In this document: in pieces, positions 1-11,834 of the stretch | Layout: each line of letters begins with the position of its first letter | How positions within the stretch are numbered: the first letter of the stretch is position 1 | Source: Rhizopus arrhizus | Lineage: Eukaryota > Mucoromycota > Mucoromycetes > Mucorales > Rhizopodaceae | Length of the DNA: 64,000 nucleotides | Assembly (NCBI GenBank): GCA_024220505.1 | Contig: JAKZZE010000005.1 | Coordinates: 1,882,501 to 1,946,500 of the forward strand | Direction: 5' to 3' | Made by a program: the position numbers and the translations under genes | Notes under the pieces: generated by a model | Told to the model about the DNA's origin: nothing | The model's database searches: none | What the model saw: the letters and a program-made list of their open reading frames with translations, nothing else

Positions 1-1
1 A

Positions 2-972
2 TTATCCCATCAAGATCCAGAGTATTGGAATTGGGGGTTAAAAGAACTTGGTATTTTCGATTTTACTGCAATGATTGATCATGTTAGAAAATGCTCAGGT
101 TACTCAAAAGTAGCCTACATTGGTCACTCACAAGGAAATGCTCAAGCTTTTATTGGACTATCTCTTTGTCCAGAGATTGCGGATAAATTGAGTTGTTTTG
201 TTGCGTTGGCACCTGCTATCTTTTCCGGAAACTTGGTCGAGTAAAGTAGTTTGAAATGATGATGTAATGGTTACTTATTTCATCTTTAGTTCCTATCCTC
301 TTTGTTTGTTGATAAAGCTGAATGATTGGTTATATTCCTTATTATTCGGTAATCAAAAAAATATGCTAAGATCTCGATTTTGTATTGAATACGATAATTG
401 TAGGCACTGCATCATTCTTACCAATCATGACTGTTATTCAAGCAATAATGCACCCTAAATTATTTTGCTTCTTGGCTTATAGCGTATTTTCGTATTTATT
501 CACCTGGTGGGACTCTCATTGGATACGTAGAAGAAAAATTAAATATTTTCAATTTACTCCAAGACCTGTCAGTGCACGTCTTATTGCTGATTGGATAGCT
601 GGATGGGGAAGAAAGGGTGTATGTTTATACGTTGCAGATAGGAATCATAGTAACCATAAAGCACCAAGCAAGGTGCCTCTTATTGTTTTTTATGGCACAG
701 CTGACTATTTGGTGAATGGTGAACGATTTGTCAAGACATTTGCTGGGTATGAAAACCATGGTTTACCTCAGTCGCAATTGGCAAAAGAGAAATCCAATAC
801 AGAAACAACTTGCTTAGATAATAACAATACTACATTATTCCCAACCTTAGATTTGGTTCACGTTGAGCGTATCGATGGATACGAGCACATGGATACCATT
901 TGGGGACATAATAACCATGAAACTACATATCCTATTCTTATAAAGCAATTAAAGAGGGCAAAATGGGAATAA
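2..972 (+). CDS. Acid-lipase/steryl ester hydrolase-like alpha/beta hydrolase, 5' truncated
   Basis: Lipase of the AB-hydrolase-associated family (yeast TGL1/YEH type), which hydrolyses steryl esters or acylglycerols at lipid droplets or membranes. The N-terminus lies off the window. Exons read as 2-240, 290-348 and 404-972; the introns are 49 and 55 nt and phases agree. The nucleophile elbow GHSQGNAQ is at about nt 120-145. The acid is the Asp of YGTADYLV (about nt 690-715) and the catalytic His is in YEHMDTIWG (about nt 880-905), so the triad is complete. The second intron (349-403) has donor GTAATC and acceptor TTGTAG; splicing gives FGTASFLPIM, as expected for this family. Exact substrate is inferred from family only. 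Confidence 0.85.
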
Positions 973-2650
973 CATATTAGGCATAAATTTATAATATTTT
1001 ATAGTATAATTATTTATGTCTATTTGCTTGATTGCTACATTATATTAATATTACTTTTACAAAAATAAAAAGTAAAATGAATACTTAAAAAGAATATTAT
1101 GCATAGTTTTGTTATTTCTTTCCTTTATCGTCAGAAAGAACTTGTAATAGATATTGGAATAAGATGATAGTTTGGCAAAATACATTGAATAGAATGTACT
1201 ATTCTCGGTAAAAGGATGTATCTTTTCTGTTTATTTCTTTAGCTGTAAAATTTTTCAAGTTGTTATTCTCGGTGCTTCTTTTTGAGCAGAAATGCACCGT
1301 AGTGAAAAATCTTCATATTAGTTTTTTACAAGATAAATACGGATCGGTAGAAAACTGTAATTATACACGCTTTGTGTGTACCAGCAAGTATAGATAAATA
1401 GATACCAGATCATTTTTGCTTGCATATCCAAATATGTTGTGTTAAGGCAAATGGCATAAAAGTGTACATCGAATCTTATTCGTACGAACAAATCGTTTTT
1501 AATGCGTAAAACGTCTTGCAATAAAAATGATATACGGCCTGAATTGACTAGTCGTCAGTCATTGATTTCTTCGATTACTGCTGTGTTCTCAGCTTTCTTA
1601 TAAGACAGTGCTATGTGTGTTTCATTTCTAATCTTCAAAAGCACAACTTGCAAAATTTTGGCTCAAAAAGCATTACAGTCTTTTTGTGAATTTGCTCATG
1701 TTTTCATTATAGATGGGTAATAAAACATATTATTCATACATACTGATTATATATGCAGTTGGTATCAGCTAAGTATTCTCTTAGACTTTTTTAATATGTG
1801 AAAGTAACTGATGAATCCTTGGATGCATTTTTTTTTCGACAGCTTATTATACATTTGATCACAAATGGCTTTTATCCATTCAGTTCATTTATCAGCACCA
1901 TTCATTCTTTGCTTTATCTATCATTTTTCGTTATTAATTTTAAAAATAAATAAAATAACTCGCTTTCCCTATTTTAATTATCATTTTTGTAGTATTTCTA
2001 AAAAAGAAAGCTTTTCTGATATTGATTGATGGGTTGTTGATGTTTAAACCATTATTGGACATAGTAGCTCTTCTACCTTGTCAATACAAGCGAATATCAT
2101 AGCGATGACATGAGCCGGTATTTACATTGAAAAATTGCATAAACAGTTTGATTCTATATTATAAAAACGAAAAATATAGAAAAAAGCATACATTCAATGA
2201 AGTTGGTACGCAGCAGAAAAAAAGAAACAATATATTACTTTCCTTCCAAAGAAAATTCAAGAATATTATTAAGCCTAGCATATGCTACTTATTAATATTC
2301 CTTATTAACAAGCTGAAGCCCTGTATTTAGCATTGCTGGAAAACAAAATAGAGTAGGATGATGTAAAAGCAATACAACTCACAGAAGACAGTACAATCAA
2401 AAGAAATGGTATGGTTTTGGCAATAATGAAAGATAGGGAATAGTTCTCAAGCAAGCAATCACGCAGCAACCACATAAAAAGCAGAAAGTCTTTTCGATTG
2501 CGAGTTGTTTGTACAGCCGTCTATCGAAAAGGCTGACCGGAACGAGAAATTAGCAACCATAGGAAGCGATCATAAAGGCCATTTCAAGTGTCGAAATAAT
2601 TCTAACAGAATTGGTTGAGACACAAATAAAAATTATGAAATATGATTAAT
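973..2650. other. Intergenic, no gene seen
   Basis: AT-rich stretch with many stop codons in all frames. The longest ORFs are about 67 codons and of low complexity, and none resembles a known protein. Confidence 0.6.
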
Positions 2651-2678
2651 TGTATTGGATTTTGCCTTCAACTTTGCG
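2651..2678 (+). repeat. Left terminal inverted repeat of the 5 kb element
   Basis: 28-bp sequence beginning TGTATTGGATTTTGCC, perfectly inverted at 7600-7627. Confidence 0.8.
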
Positions 2679-2894
2679 AATTTTTACGAATTCTTTAAAC
2701 TGTTAATCCTGATCCAGGAACTTGTTAGAATATTCTGGAGTGGATCGGAATATAATTTTATTTGACGTGACATAATACAATGTCCAATATTTCCAATTTG
2801 GATGATCATTGTTCGTAGTAATTTACATTATTACTTTATTACATGTGTAAATACCACAGGTGTGAGGGATGTTGAGGGATGTGAGGGATGCCAT

Positions 2895-3462
2895 TGTTGT
2901 ATAATGGTTAAGATAATTTAAAAAAAGGTAGAAACAAAGATCAAGAAACAGTTTGAGTACTTTTTGAGACTGATCTTTATTTCAGTTTTAAGTTAAAGTA
3001 AAAATTATTCTAATTGAAGGCAGGTATTTATATCTTATTGAGTGAGTGACTTGATATCTTCTATTGTAAGCGTTCTTCTAATATTCAGGTACTTTAACAA
3101 GTGTCATCTATAATTATGATTATAAAAACTTTTCATTCCTTCTTTTGTATGTCTGTCATAGATTATCTTTTATTCTGGGAATTCCTCACTGATTTGAATA
3201 GCGTTATTTTACGCGTTATTTCAATTATATGAAAGATTAGCAATATTCCTGATATTGGATTGGATCTTGTTATTTTAGTTGATACTTCTTCTTATCAAAG
3301 AACTCTTATTAATACAAAACATATTCTAAAAGAACTTGTTTAATTGGAATTGATTGTATGATCTTATTTAAATAAGCTTATATCTTATTTTATTTAATTA
3401 TGATCTTGTATTAAGACTTATATTTATCAATGTCAACTACGATCAGTTACTGTTCTACAACA
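2895..3462. mobile_element. Solo LTR (Ty1/copia-style termini) with 5-bp target duplication
   Basis: A 568-bp segment begins TGTTGTATAATGG and ends CTACAACA, i.e. TG...CA with TGTTG/CAACA ends. It is flanked on both sides by GCCAT (2890-2894 and 3463-3467). No coding sequence lies inside and no second LTR is seen, so this is the product of LTR-LTR recombination. Removing it rejoins a run of GTGAGGGATG repeats. Confidence 0.85.
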
Positions 3463-3652
3463 GCCATTGGCGGTGTGAGGGATGTTGTTCAGTTGACATC
3501 TTGTCCACTTAAGCTGGGCTTTGTCAGGTCAGTTGATCACCCTGCCGTGTGACCTTGCTGCAGAGTGTAAATTTGGAAGGTATAAAGGTCTTCAGATAGT
3601 AAACTTAGTGAGACTCAAATTGGGTGATTTATTCTCGCAATGGTCTGATATT

Positions 3653-4603
3653 TTATTTGTCATTGTAAAAAATATGATGAACATTTTTTGCCAAAGCATT
3701 GTTGACATTGGAAATTGCCGTAGATAAACTATTTGCAAGTTGTGTCAACAAACGATTCAAGTTTTGATTTTCCAAGATGGGAATTTCTTGCTTATCATTG
3801 AATTGGTCGATCAACGATTCAAAAATAATTTTATCCGGTCCATCTTTGATTTTGCTGGAAATTGCTATGACAGTTTCCAACGTTAATGTCGCGTCTTTCC
3901 CATGATTAAGCACGTTTGTCGCAATCGCACGAAATAAACAAGACACCAACCGTGCTACAGTTGTGCTGCCATTGCTTGAACTAAAGTCGGCCAAAGTCCA
4001 CAAAGTTGCTGGTCTACAACGAATATCGTTCGTGAAAACAGAAGAGGAACGACAAAGAAGATACGTGCTTGGCGAGCTAAACTTCGACCTGAACTGACGC
4101 AACTGAGCAAATTCGTCAAAGGAATATAATTGCTTGTATCCAGCATCGAATGCCATGGACTGGTACCACATGACAAATTGCTTTGTGATGAAAATACAAG
4201 TTGACAGGGTTGGTTCAAATCCATTTGAAGACGAACTACCAAGGATAGGAACCAACCAGGTGTCAATACGAATCGATGATGTGATGAGAGTGTTCATTTC
4301 TTTTTTTTTTTTTTATGGATGAAAATTTTAATATTTATTAAAACTCATCAAAGAGTATAAAGGTTAAGAGCGATGAGAGCGTTCATTGTCTTAGATCCCA
4401 ATACAAGCTTTGAGCTGCTGTCATTTTGGATTATTTTGATTTCAATGTTGGTATAGCGTGTAAAGGGTTGTGGCAGAGACGATGGAAATATTTGTGTCAT
4501 TGTTGGTTTGAATTTCTCGTGATGGGCATCATTTTCAGGCGTTCGGCCATAAATTTCAGCGCAACCAACCATAATCCTGCCAGAAAAGAAGTGTTTGAAC
4601 TTC

Positions 4604-4634
<31 letters not shown>

Positions 4635-6125
4635 GGATAACTTACCCTTTTCCATGATCAAGGAATAATGCTCCTTCCATCATTCGAGCACATACGTATC
4701 GCAACCAAGGGTATCGATTCCAATCGGTATTGAGGATAACTGATAGTTCATCATTCATTTCAACATAATTGTTTGAAATCAATTTCCGGAATGGAGCTAT
4801 CGCAATATGTTCAGGCAATAAGGTGATTTCGCTGATGCTGACTGCTTCTATGCGTCCATAATATTTTGGAACCGAGTGAAAAGCAGGTGATGCAGGATCT
4901 TCGATTTCCAAAATGGTGGAAATTGTATTATCATCAGCCAGTAAGTTGTATTCAAAGTCATTTCTGATAAAGCCAATTGGTTGCAACTGACCCAGTTCAG
5001 CAATCAACAATTTTTGTTGTTGCATTTCTTTCGATTCTTGAAGTGCATGCATTGCAGAAAGAATGGCTGTCTTAGCGTCTCTACGAGATGCAGAGGAGGT
5101 ACTTTGAGTCATTATTTCTACCATCCAACAAAATGCAACCAGCAAAGAGTTGTGACACAGCATATCTAGATTGTGGACTATCGACCCAGTCAATGTTCGC
5201 AGTATTTGAGATGTTTTCGTCTATTTCCATGTACACTTCGTTCTGTAGAATGTTAGAAATACGAGAATTAGTGATGAGGTGTTGAAATAGGCTTTGATGT
5301 GCCACGGAAGAATGAGCTGTTGAAACATGTAAGGGTGGGATTACGAAAGAGGCTGAAGGTTGGTTTACTGAAAGTTCTGCTATGGACAAGTTATTTCCCA
5401 GTAGACAGTAGTTTTTATTTGGCGTTTTCACCGCAATCTGTTCCAACTTTAATAAATCGGTGAGTAGTAAAGATTTTTGTTGTTCTGTTATATCCGAACC
5501 CAAGAAACCAGCAGCAGCAACAATGGCAATTTCCTTTGTCAAAATACTGTCCTCCTTGGAAGCATCTATAGCTTGCTGAATCTCACTTTTGTCGTACACT
5601 TTAGGTAACTTGATAGATACTGTAGAACTGAAATCAGATTTTCTTTTTTCTGTAAGTTTGTTTACGTTAAAGGTACTAATTGTTCCATTATGAGCGTTTA
5701 CAACATGTGTTTTGAATGTCGAGGTTGTTTTCAGAATGTTATGACACACAACGCAAGTGAAACCTTGAGGGTCTCTTACAGTAGAGTACAAGACTGGACA
5801 ATTTACAATACAATTAGGTACACTGTAGGCGTACTCATTTTTTTTCGCTTACCTTCATTAATTTTGACTGTTCAGCTGTGTGAATGTTAAAAATATGTTT
5901 TCTTGATGTAGCTTTATCAGCAAAAGATTTTAAACAATCTTCCCAATCACAAACCAAATGGTCAGGTTTTTCAAACATGAAAGACTCGTTTGCAAAAAGG
6001 ATGATAGTTGCTAATATGTATGTTATGTCTAGTTTCGCTATACGGTGAAGTGATAACAGAAGCCAATTAATAGAAGACTGTAAGAGACTATTAATGTACA
6101 TTAACAACAAGATTAACAATAACAC
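3653..6125 (-). pseudogene. Two-C2H2-finger gene of unknown function inside the 5 kb element, disrupted
   Basis: Minus-strand gene pieced from open stretches at about 5988-5835, 5791-5081, 5193-4642, 4605-4348 and 4297-3653. Near the N-terminus are two C2H2 fingers: C-x4-C-x12-H-x3-H in CDWEDCLKSFADKATSRKH, and C-x2-C-x12-H-x4-H in FTCVVCHNILKTT. A related motif then occurs twice: SRYAVSQLFAGCILLDGR and LRYVCARMMEGALFLDHG, suggesting an internal duplication. One clear intron (about 4570-4652) contains a poly-T/A run; it links DHGKG to IMVGCAEIYG in phase. A LINE tail interrupts the coding sequence at 4298-4371, so this copy is probably dead. I do not recognise the family. It could be the element's own transposase or a passenger; exon boundaries near 5800-5835 are unresolved. 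Confidence 0.5.
4298..4371 (-). mobile_element. 5'-truncated LINE tail inserted in an exon
   Basis: 74 bp consisting of a poly-T run (4298-4314, the poly-A tail on the minus strand) and about 57 bp of LINE 3' end. The latter nearly matches 45985-46035 (...TAATATTTATTAAAA.CATCAAAGAGTATAA.GGTTAAGAGCGAT). It is flanked by a 15-bp target duplication with one mismatch, GATGAGAG(T/C)GTTCAT, at 4283-4297 and 4372-4386. The insertion breaks the coding frame of the host gene. Confidence 0.85.
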
Positions 6126-7510
6126 TAGTTCTTGACTTCAATTGCTTGAATGTGCAAAAAGAATATACTCGGCACCCAAAATTAATTTTAACGGGAAGAA
6201 AGCCTTTTCTTATCACTTGACAACAATTGGGGAAAATATACAATTGTAAAGAGGATTATGGTGATTTTGATAAAGTAAATGATTTATCAATTGAGTATTC
6301 TTCATGTTGATTTTTCTGGTGTTCTTTTCTGTTTAGTATGCCGGCACATTGGGTGAACAATGCGTCCAGAGATCGTCTTGATGTATCCTGTGAGGGTAGA
6401 AAATAATAGGTGTGTTCATTCAATTCTCGATGCGGTGAAGCTGATTATTTTCCTTTCCCCTTATTTTCTTTTTACATTTTCTTCAATAACGTCTGCTAGA
6501 GTTATCCAACCACACCGAAAAGCATACCATTAGAATCGCCATGAAAAGGAGCATCTTTTGAATACAAAATAAGCTTTAAAAATCAAAAAGGAGTCAAAGG
6601 CGACTCTCGACCAAAATCCGACTTTGTCAAGGAACGTTCCCTTTTGTTATTTTCGTTCAAATGGGATCCCTTGTTGCTCACATTTTCTCATTTTAGGGTA
6701 AGGCAAGCGGAGAGCTTTTGGGCTAGATGCCTAAGCGAAGAACAATGTCTTTAACAAATAAAGTTCATTTTTAAAAATTGCATTTACTAACTTTTTAAAT
6801 GTTCTACACTTTTTCTTTTTTGTTTCAACTATGAAAAATATCGTTTCAACATATAATTTCAAGAGTTTCATAGTCTAGTTTTTTTATCTATGATTTTCTC
6901 AATTCGTCTCCACTTATTTCAAAATCGTCTCACTAAAAAGTTTGCCGTCCCAAGAAAAAAAAATTATGTCCAGATATTTGATCAAAACCCAGTATCCCAT
7001 ATTGCAGACGAAATGGAATTTGACGCTTGATATTCCAAGGTTGCTATTCATCATGCCAATTGGATCAAACACCAGAGCTCATATTAATAAGAGACATGCT
7101 ACTACGTCGTTGCTGTTTAGTGATCTCGTAGTGAAGTAGCAATTGTTATTGTATGAGCCTTTAACATATTTTGGGTGGTCGTTTCGAATTCTTTTATGTA
7201 TTACTTGAATATCTTGGGGCTTTTTAGACGGCCAGGTCTCCAAATGATTTGCTTCTCTCGCGGACAATCCGTCGTGGTTCTCGGAGCAAAATATAAATGA
7301 CCATCCGCAAAATAAAAAATATGATGTAATGGCGTGCACACTGGCGATACATCTTTGATGATGTTCCTCTCTTACCTGAATGTATTGTCACAACAGCTTT
7401 TGAAAAAATTGGGGCGTTTAGTCTTCATTAAAAGTACACCACTCAATACGACGTGTGACTTATTTAACCTTGTTTTTTTATTTTACACTCATTTATTCAA
7501 TAAAATCTTA

Positions 7511-7605
7511 TCCGTACAAAAAAAAAATATGATCCGCAAAAAAATAAACATTATCCGCAAAGTGAAAAAATAAAGTCCGCAAAATAAAAAAATAAAACCC
7601 GCAAA
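7511..7605 (+). repeat. Phased TCCGCAAA subterminal repeats
   Basis: Copies of (T/C)CCGCAAA start at 7533, 7554, 7576 and 7598, with a variant TCCGTACAAA at 7511. Spacings are 22, 21, 22 and 22 bp. One further copy lies at 7304. The last copy runs straight into the right terminal inverted repeat. Regular two-turn spacing looks like a transposase-binding array (inference). Confidence 0.6.
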
Positions 7606-7627
7606 GTTGAAGGCAAAATCCAATACA
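7600..7627 (-). repeat. Right terminal inverted repeat of the 5 kb element
   Basis: Exact reverse complement of 2651-2678. It ends only 47 bp before the start codon at 7675, so the element forms the upstream region of the next gene. Confidence 0.8.
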
Positions 7628-7674
7628 TCCATTTTCTTCCCTTTTTTTTTCAGTCCTTTTATATCAACAAAACA

Positions 7675-9486
7675 ATGAATCAAAAAGTACCTAAAGAAGG
7701 TAAAAAAGAGATGGAGAATGCTTATTTTGGTGCTTTCTAAAACAAATCAAAATAGAGCAAGTTATTCTTGAAAACCTCATCAATATTCGAGCACGACTTT
7801 CAGCTGTCAAACGAGATCGTTCTACTTATTTGAAGCTAGATGACATAATGCCACTACGTTTAGAAACTGAAGAACAGATGAAGAAACTAAGTGCAATACG
7901 AGGTGGAAGGCTCTTGGATGAATCTAGAGAACTCAATAGAACAGATGACGTATTAGATGAAATATTACAAATATTGAGCTTATGCTTTTTATCTTTGGGA
8001 AGAGTAAAAGAGAGTAAGTTTGTATCGCGTTAACCATGTCTGCTTGTATTGACCTAGTATCTTTCCATTCAAATAGTCTCTTCTGTCTATTCACAAGTGA
8101 TTACCATAAAGGTAAAATAGTTTATCCTCAACATTATACATATATTCATCACTGGACACAGCATATCTTTGATCGCTTGAATGAAGCTGGAGTATACGAA
8201 GAAGAATACTTGCATCCTTATAAAACAAAATTAGATGAAATAGAAAAGATCTTGGTTCAAGACACCAAAAACGATATTGTACCAGAATATGCCATACAAG
8301 TTTTGCGATATAAATTTATACAATGCGGTAAGTAGAAAAAAATATTCAACGACATGCATTACTATGTTTATTTCAATAAAAACGTAACACATAAAAATAG
8401 GAAAAATTTATGAAAATTTGTTGAACACAATTAGAGAAGTAGATGATGAACTGTAAGTATTCATTTCGGTTAAAAGTATTCCCCCGGTTTTTTTCATGAC
8501 TAAAATTAATAATCAATAGCATTCCTATTCGAGACAGAATGCTGCGTATTCGTCGAAACCTTAGCTCAATTTGCTGCAAAAAGGAATATACACCGGATGA
8601 TATCAAGCCATTACAGGATGAATTACACGAGATTGATGATCTTCGAGTGGATGGAAAATTTCTTGGACCAAATGAAACCACGCCACCAGGACAAGGCGTT
8701 TTAGTCTCTTTATTGGAACAATTGTATTACTTGTCTCACGATGTCATATTTGCTTGTTCCGAAGATTTCTCCCCTGCTTTACAAAGTATCCGTGAAAGAT
8801 TACTGGAGATCAAGGGGCATTTGGAGAGACTAGAATTGACACATAAATGGACGCTGCGTCAAACAGATTTATTCACCTATCAACATCAACTCTACGATAT
8901 TGTAAAATTAAAGTACAATTACATGAACTACGATGAACAAGAGAATCCAGAATTGTTCGGCAAATTTATTAATGATCAAGGTATTGCACCCGAGGGACAG
9001 AGCGTCCTTGATTTTTTACTTCACAAGTGCTACAGAATGATCTTTGAATTATTAAATGAAAGCACGCCCGTATCAGAAGCTTTAACACCTGTTTACAATC
9101 AGTTGACTAGTGTTCGACAATGTCTTTCGGTAGTAAAAAAAATGGGGGCTCCTTGCTCTGCAGAAGAACTTTATCCGTATGTCATTTTAGAGATAAAACT
9201 TGATCTTGTTACTGATATTTTCTTAGATACCAAATGAAACTATCAAGTATTGACGACTTGAGAAAGGATGGAAAATTTTACGATGATAGAGGAAATATTC
9301 CAGAAGGTGCTTATAATCTTAGAATAATATCTATAAAAGAACGTGTTGTGTAAGCTTACTTATTGTTGTACAGGTCAAGGATTATGTGTAGATATTCTTG
9401 AAGAATGCTATAGCATCTTGAACTCTTTAAGAGATGAATCAGAAAGTAACGCCAGTACACCAAAATTATCGCCTGTAGATTTATAA
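7675..9486 (+). CDS. DUF2408-like fungal protein
   Basis: Seven exons: 7675-7699, 7756-8013, 8112-8327, 8401-8452, 8520-9176, 9227-9306 and 9374-9486, giving 466 residues with all phases consistent. The protein is helical and contains related modules: DLRVDGKFLGPNETTPPGQG at about 8640-8697, the weaker FGKFINDQGIAPEGQ, and DLRKDGKFYDDRGNIPEGQG across the last intron. This repeated D-R-x-D-G-K-F...P-x-G-Q pattern resembles the fungal DUF2408 family, whose function is unknown to me. The third exon has two in-frame acceptors, 8112 and 8121, nine bases apart. The donor at 9307 (GTGCTT) is weak. The start is the only ATG giving a short in-phase first exon, 47 bp from the transposon end. Confidence 0.75.
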
Positions 9487-9688
9487 ACATTAACAGATAA
9501 TGAAAAGCATACTCTTAAATGCTTAAAAGGAAAAAATGGAAATAAAAGTATAGTCGAATCTTATTGGCTAATTGTTTGCTTTTTGTGATTGGTGGATTCA
9601 TCTTCCCGTGTTATCTTTTCCCTGCTTTTTTTTTTTTCCTTTTTTTCTTCTTGTTCTACTGCTTTCGCGTTCAAATATATTATAAACA

Positions 9689-11338
9689 ATGGGCCGTAAG
9701 TTATTTAATTTCTATATGCTTTAACAAAAGTTCTTATCAATGAATATAGTCCGGGTACTTTCTTTCTTTAAGCCTTTTATGGCTGCACTTCCCGAAATCG
9801 AATCACCCGATCGAAAGGTAAGAAAATAAAAAATTATTTCAGATGATGAAAAAGGATGCACTGTTCTTTTTCCATAAAAACCAGAATTTTACTCACACCC
9901 ACACCTTTTAACAGATACCTTTCAATGAAAGAGTAGTTTACACTGGTGTAGCTCTGTTGGCATATATGGTTATGTCCCAATTACGTCTTTATGGTATTCA
10001 ATCCTTAGAGTCTTGCGATCCCCTCGACTCTTTGCGTGTTGTTATGGCATCCAACAGGGGCACTCTTACAGAATTAGGTGTGATTCCCATTCTTACTTCT
10101 GGTATGGTCATGCAGCTTTTAGCAGGTGCTAATTTTATTCGTGTTGATTACAACTTGAAAGAAGATCGTGCATTGTTCTCTGGTGCACAAAAATGTATGT
10201 ATATTTTATTACTTTCTTAAAGAGAGATAAAATTAAGCTTCTATTATTGTGATTAGTGTTTGCAGTATTGATTGCTATCATTCAAGCACTTGTTCTTGTC
10301 TTTACTGGTCTTTATGGAGATACTGATGTAATTGGTACTGTCGGATGTGGCCTTTTGGTTCTTCAACTTGTTTTCTCTTCTGTTGTTATCATGCTGTTGG
10401 ATGAATTAATGCAAAAGGGTTACGGTTTAGGTTCTGGCATTAACATTTTCGTCGCTGCCAACGTCTGTCAAAGTGTATTCTGGAAGTTTATGTCATTTTC
10501 TTCATTACCCACCTATCGTGGTAATGAATACGAAGGTGCTGTCGTTTCCATCTTCCATCTGTTAGGATCTCGCAGTAGCAAGATCCGTGCTCTCAAGGAT
10601 GCCTTCTACCGCCCAGACTTGCCAAACGCTATGAATGCCATTGCTACCATTTCGATGTTTGCTCTTACTACTTATCTTTTGGGTTTCCGTGTCGAACTTT
10701 CTATCAAATCCAACCGTATGCGTAGTCAACGTGCATCTTATCCCGTTAGACTTTTTTATACCTCCAGCATGCCCATCTTGCTTCAATCTGCTTTATTTGC
10801 CAACATCTTCTTGGCTTCTTATTTGCTTTACACTTACTTTGGAAACAACTTGATCGTACGCGTTCTTGGTGTCTGGAGTACATTGGAAAATTCTGCCAAG
10901 GCCGTTCCTGTTGGTGGCATTGCCTACTACCTCTCTGCCCCTCAAGGATTGATGGATGCTGTTTTTCATCCTGTTCATACATTTGTCTATGGTTCTCTTA
11001 CTATCATCACCTGTGCTTACTTGTCCAAGTTATGGACTGATGTCTCTGGCTCCTCTTCTCGTGATGTTGCACGTCAACTCAAGGATCAACAAGTAACCAT
11101 TGCTGGTTACCGTGATGTTTCCATGTACAAGGAATTAAATCGTGTTATTCTCCCTGCTGCCTCTGTAGGTGGTGCTACCTTGGCCATTGTTTCCGTTCTT
11201 GCTGATGTTCTTGGTTGTATTGGTACTGGCCCTGGTATTTTGATTAGTGTCTTGGTTATCTTCCAATACTTTGAAATGTTTGCTAGAGAACAAATGGAAG
11301 GAAACCTTTCCATGGAAAACATGATGGCTCTCCAATAA
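9689..11338 (+). CDS. SEC61: Sec61 alpha subunit (ER protein translocation channel), copy 1
   Basis: Pore-forming alpha subunit of the Sec61 translocon in the ER membrane. Exons 9689-9695, 9750-9817, 9915-10194 and 10257-11338 give 478 residues, the normal family length. Seen in sequence: N-terminal FFKPFMAALPEIESPDRK, the plug/TM2 region NRGTLTELGVIPILTSGMVM, and [12 protein letters not shown]. The C-terminal cytosolic segment includes [14 protein letters not shown] and the end is LSMENMMALQ. Ten hydrophobic segments are expected. The first exon is only seven nucleotides long. A second complete copy with the same exon lengths lies at 31240-32942, and the two differ at many residues, so both probably make protein. 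Identification is certain; any division of labour is inference. Confidence 0.97.
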
Positions 11339-11699
11339 GGAAAATAGGTTGTGTTCAATTTAAAAAGATACGTTTAAAAATGGAAATGCTTTTCTCGTTT
11401 TTATAACGTTTTTCTTTATTATATATTTATACATACATATCTAAATGGAAAAAAAAAGTTTTGTATATTTTAATAAAAAGAAAGCATAGATAACACATCT
11501 AGTATCATTTGCTTTTAATAACATACTACAATAGAATTCTTCAATAATAAGAAATAGAAAATATGGTTTTTAAATTTATAAGGCTAATAACCAAACAAAG
11601 TTCAAAGATATTTAAACACGAATGACCAGAGAAAACATAAAGCAAGGAAAAGCCACATTTAAAAGCACTTGTAACTCAAAATCTACTCTTTCAACGTAA
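11339..11699. other. SEC61 3' flank, no gene seen
   Basis: AT-rich 3' untranslated and spacer sequence with several AATAAA-like motifs (for example near 11470). No coding potential. Confidence 0.6.
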
Positions 11700-11745
11700 T
11701 ACAGTCAGGCTTATTGAAATTGGCATTTTTTCAAAAATAATTGGC
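11700..11745 (+). repeat. Left Tc1/mariner-type TIR
   Basis: TA + CAGTCAGGCTTATTGAAATT..., ending AATAATTGGC. It is inverted at 15646-15691 with a single mismatch in the T-run. Confidence 0.85.
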
Positions 11746-11834
11746 TTCTTCACTCTAACCTTGAAAAACAGATCCAAGGTAAGAACTCCAAACTGCTATC
11801 CAGCTGTCGACCGACAATCACCCTTGACCCCATC

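Larger units (their letters stand above)
2651..7627. mobile_element. About 5 kb element bounded by a perfect 28-bp inverted repeat
   Basis: Positions 2651-2678 and 7600-7627 are exact reverse complements (28 of 28). The enclosed DNA holds a minus-strand multi-exon gene with C2H2 fingers and an array of TCCGCAAA subterminal repeats at the right end. It also carries two younger insertions, a solo LTR and a LINE tail. I could not find a target-site duplication next to the inverted repeats, and no classical DDE transposase motif is evident, so the class is unassigned. Between 6126 and 7500 there is only scattered coding potential; a minus-strand open stretch at 7079-7339 contains NHDGLSAREANHLETWPSKK, which I do not recognise. 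Confidence 0.6.

Noticed and set aside
349..370. A 22-nt ultra-short intron in the lipase gene
   Set aside because: A normal 55-nt intron (349-403, GTAATC...TTGTAG) keeps the frame and yields the family-typical FGTASFLPIM.
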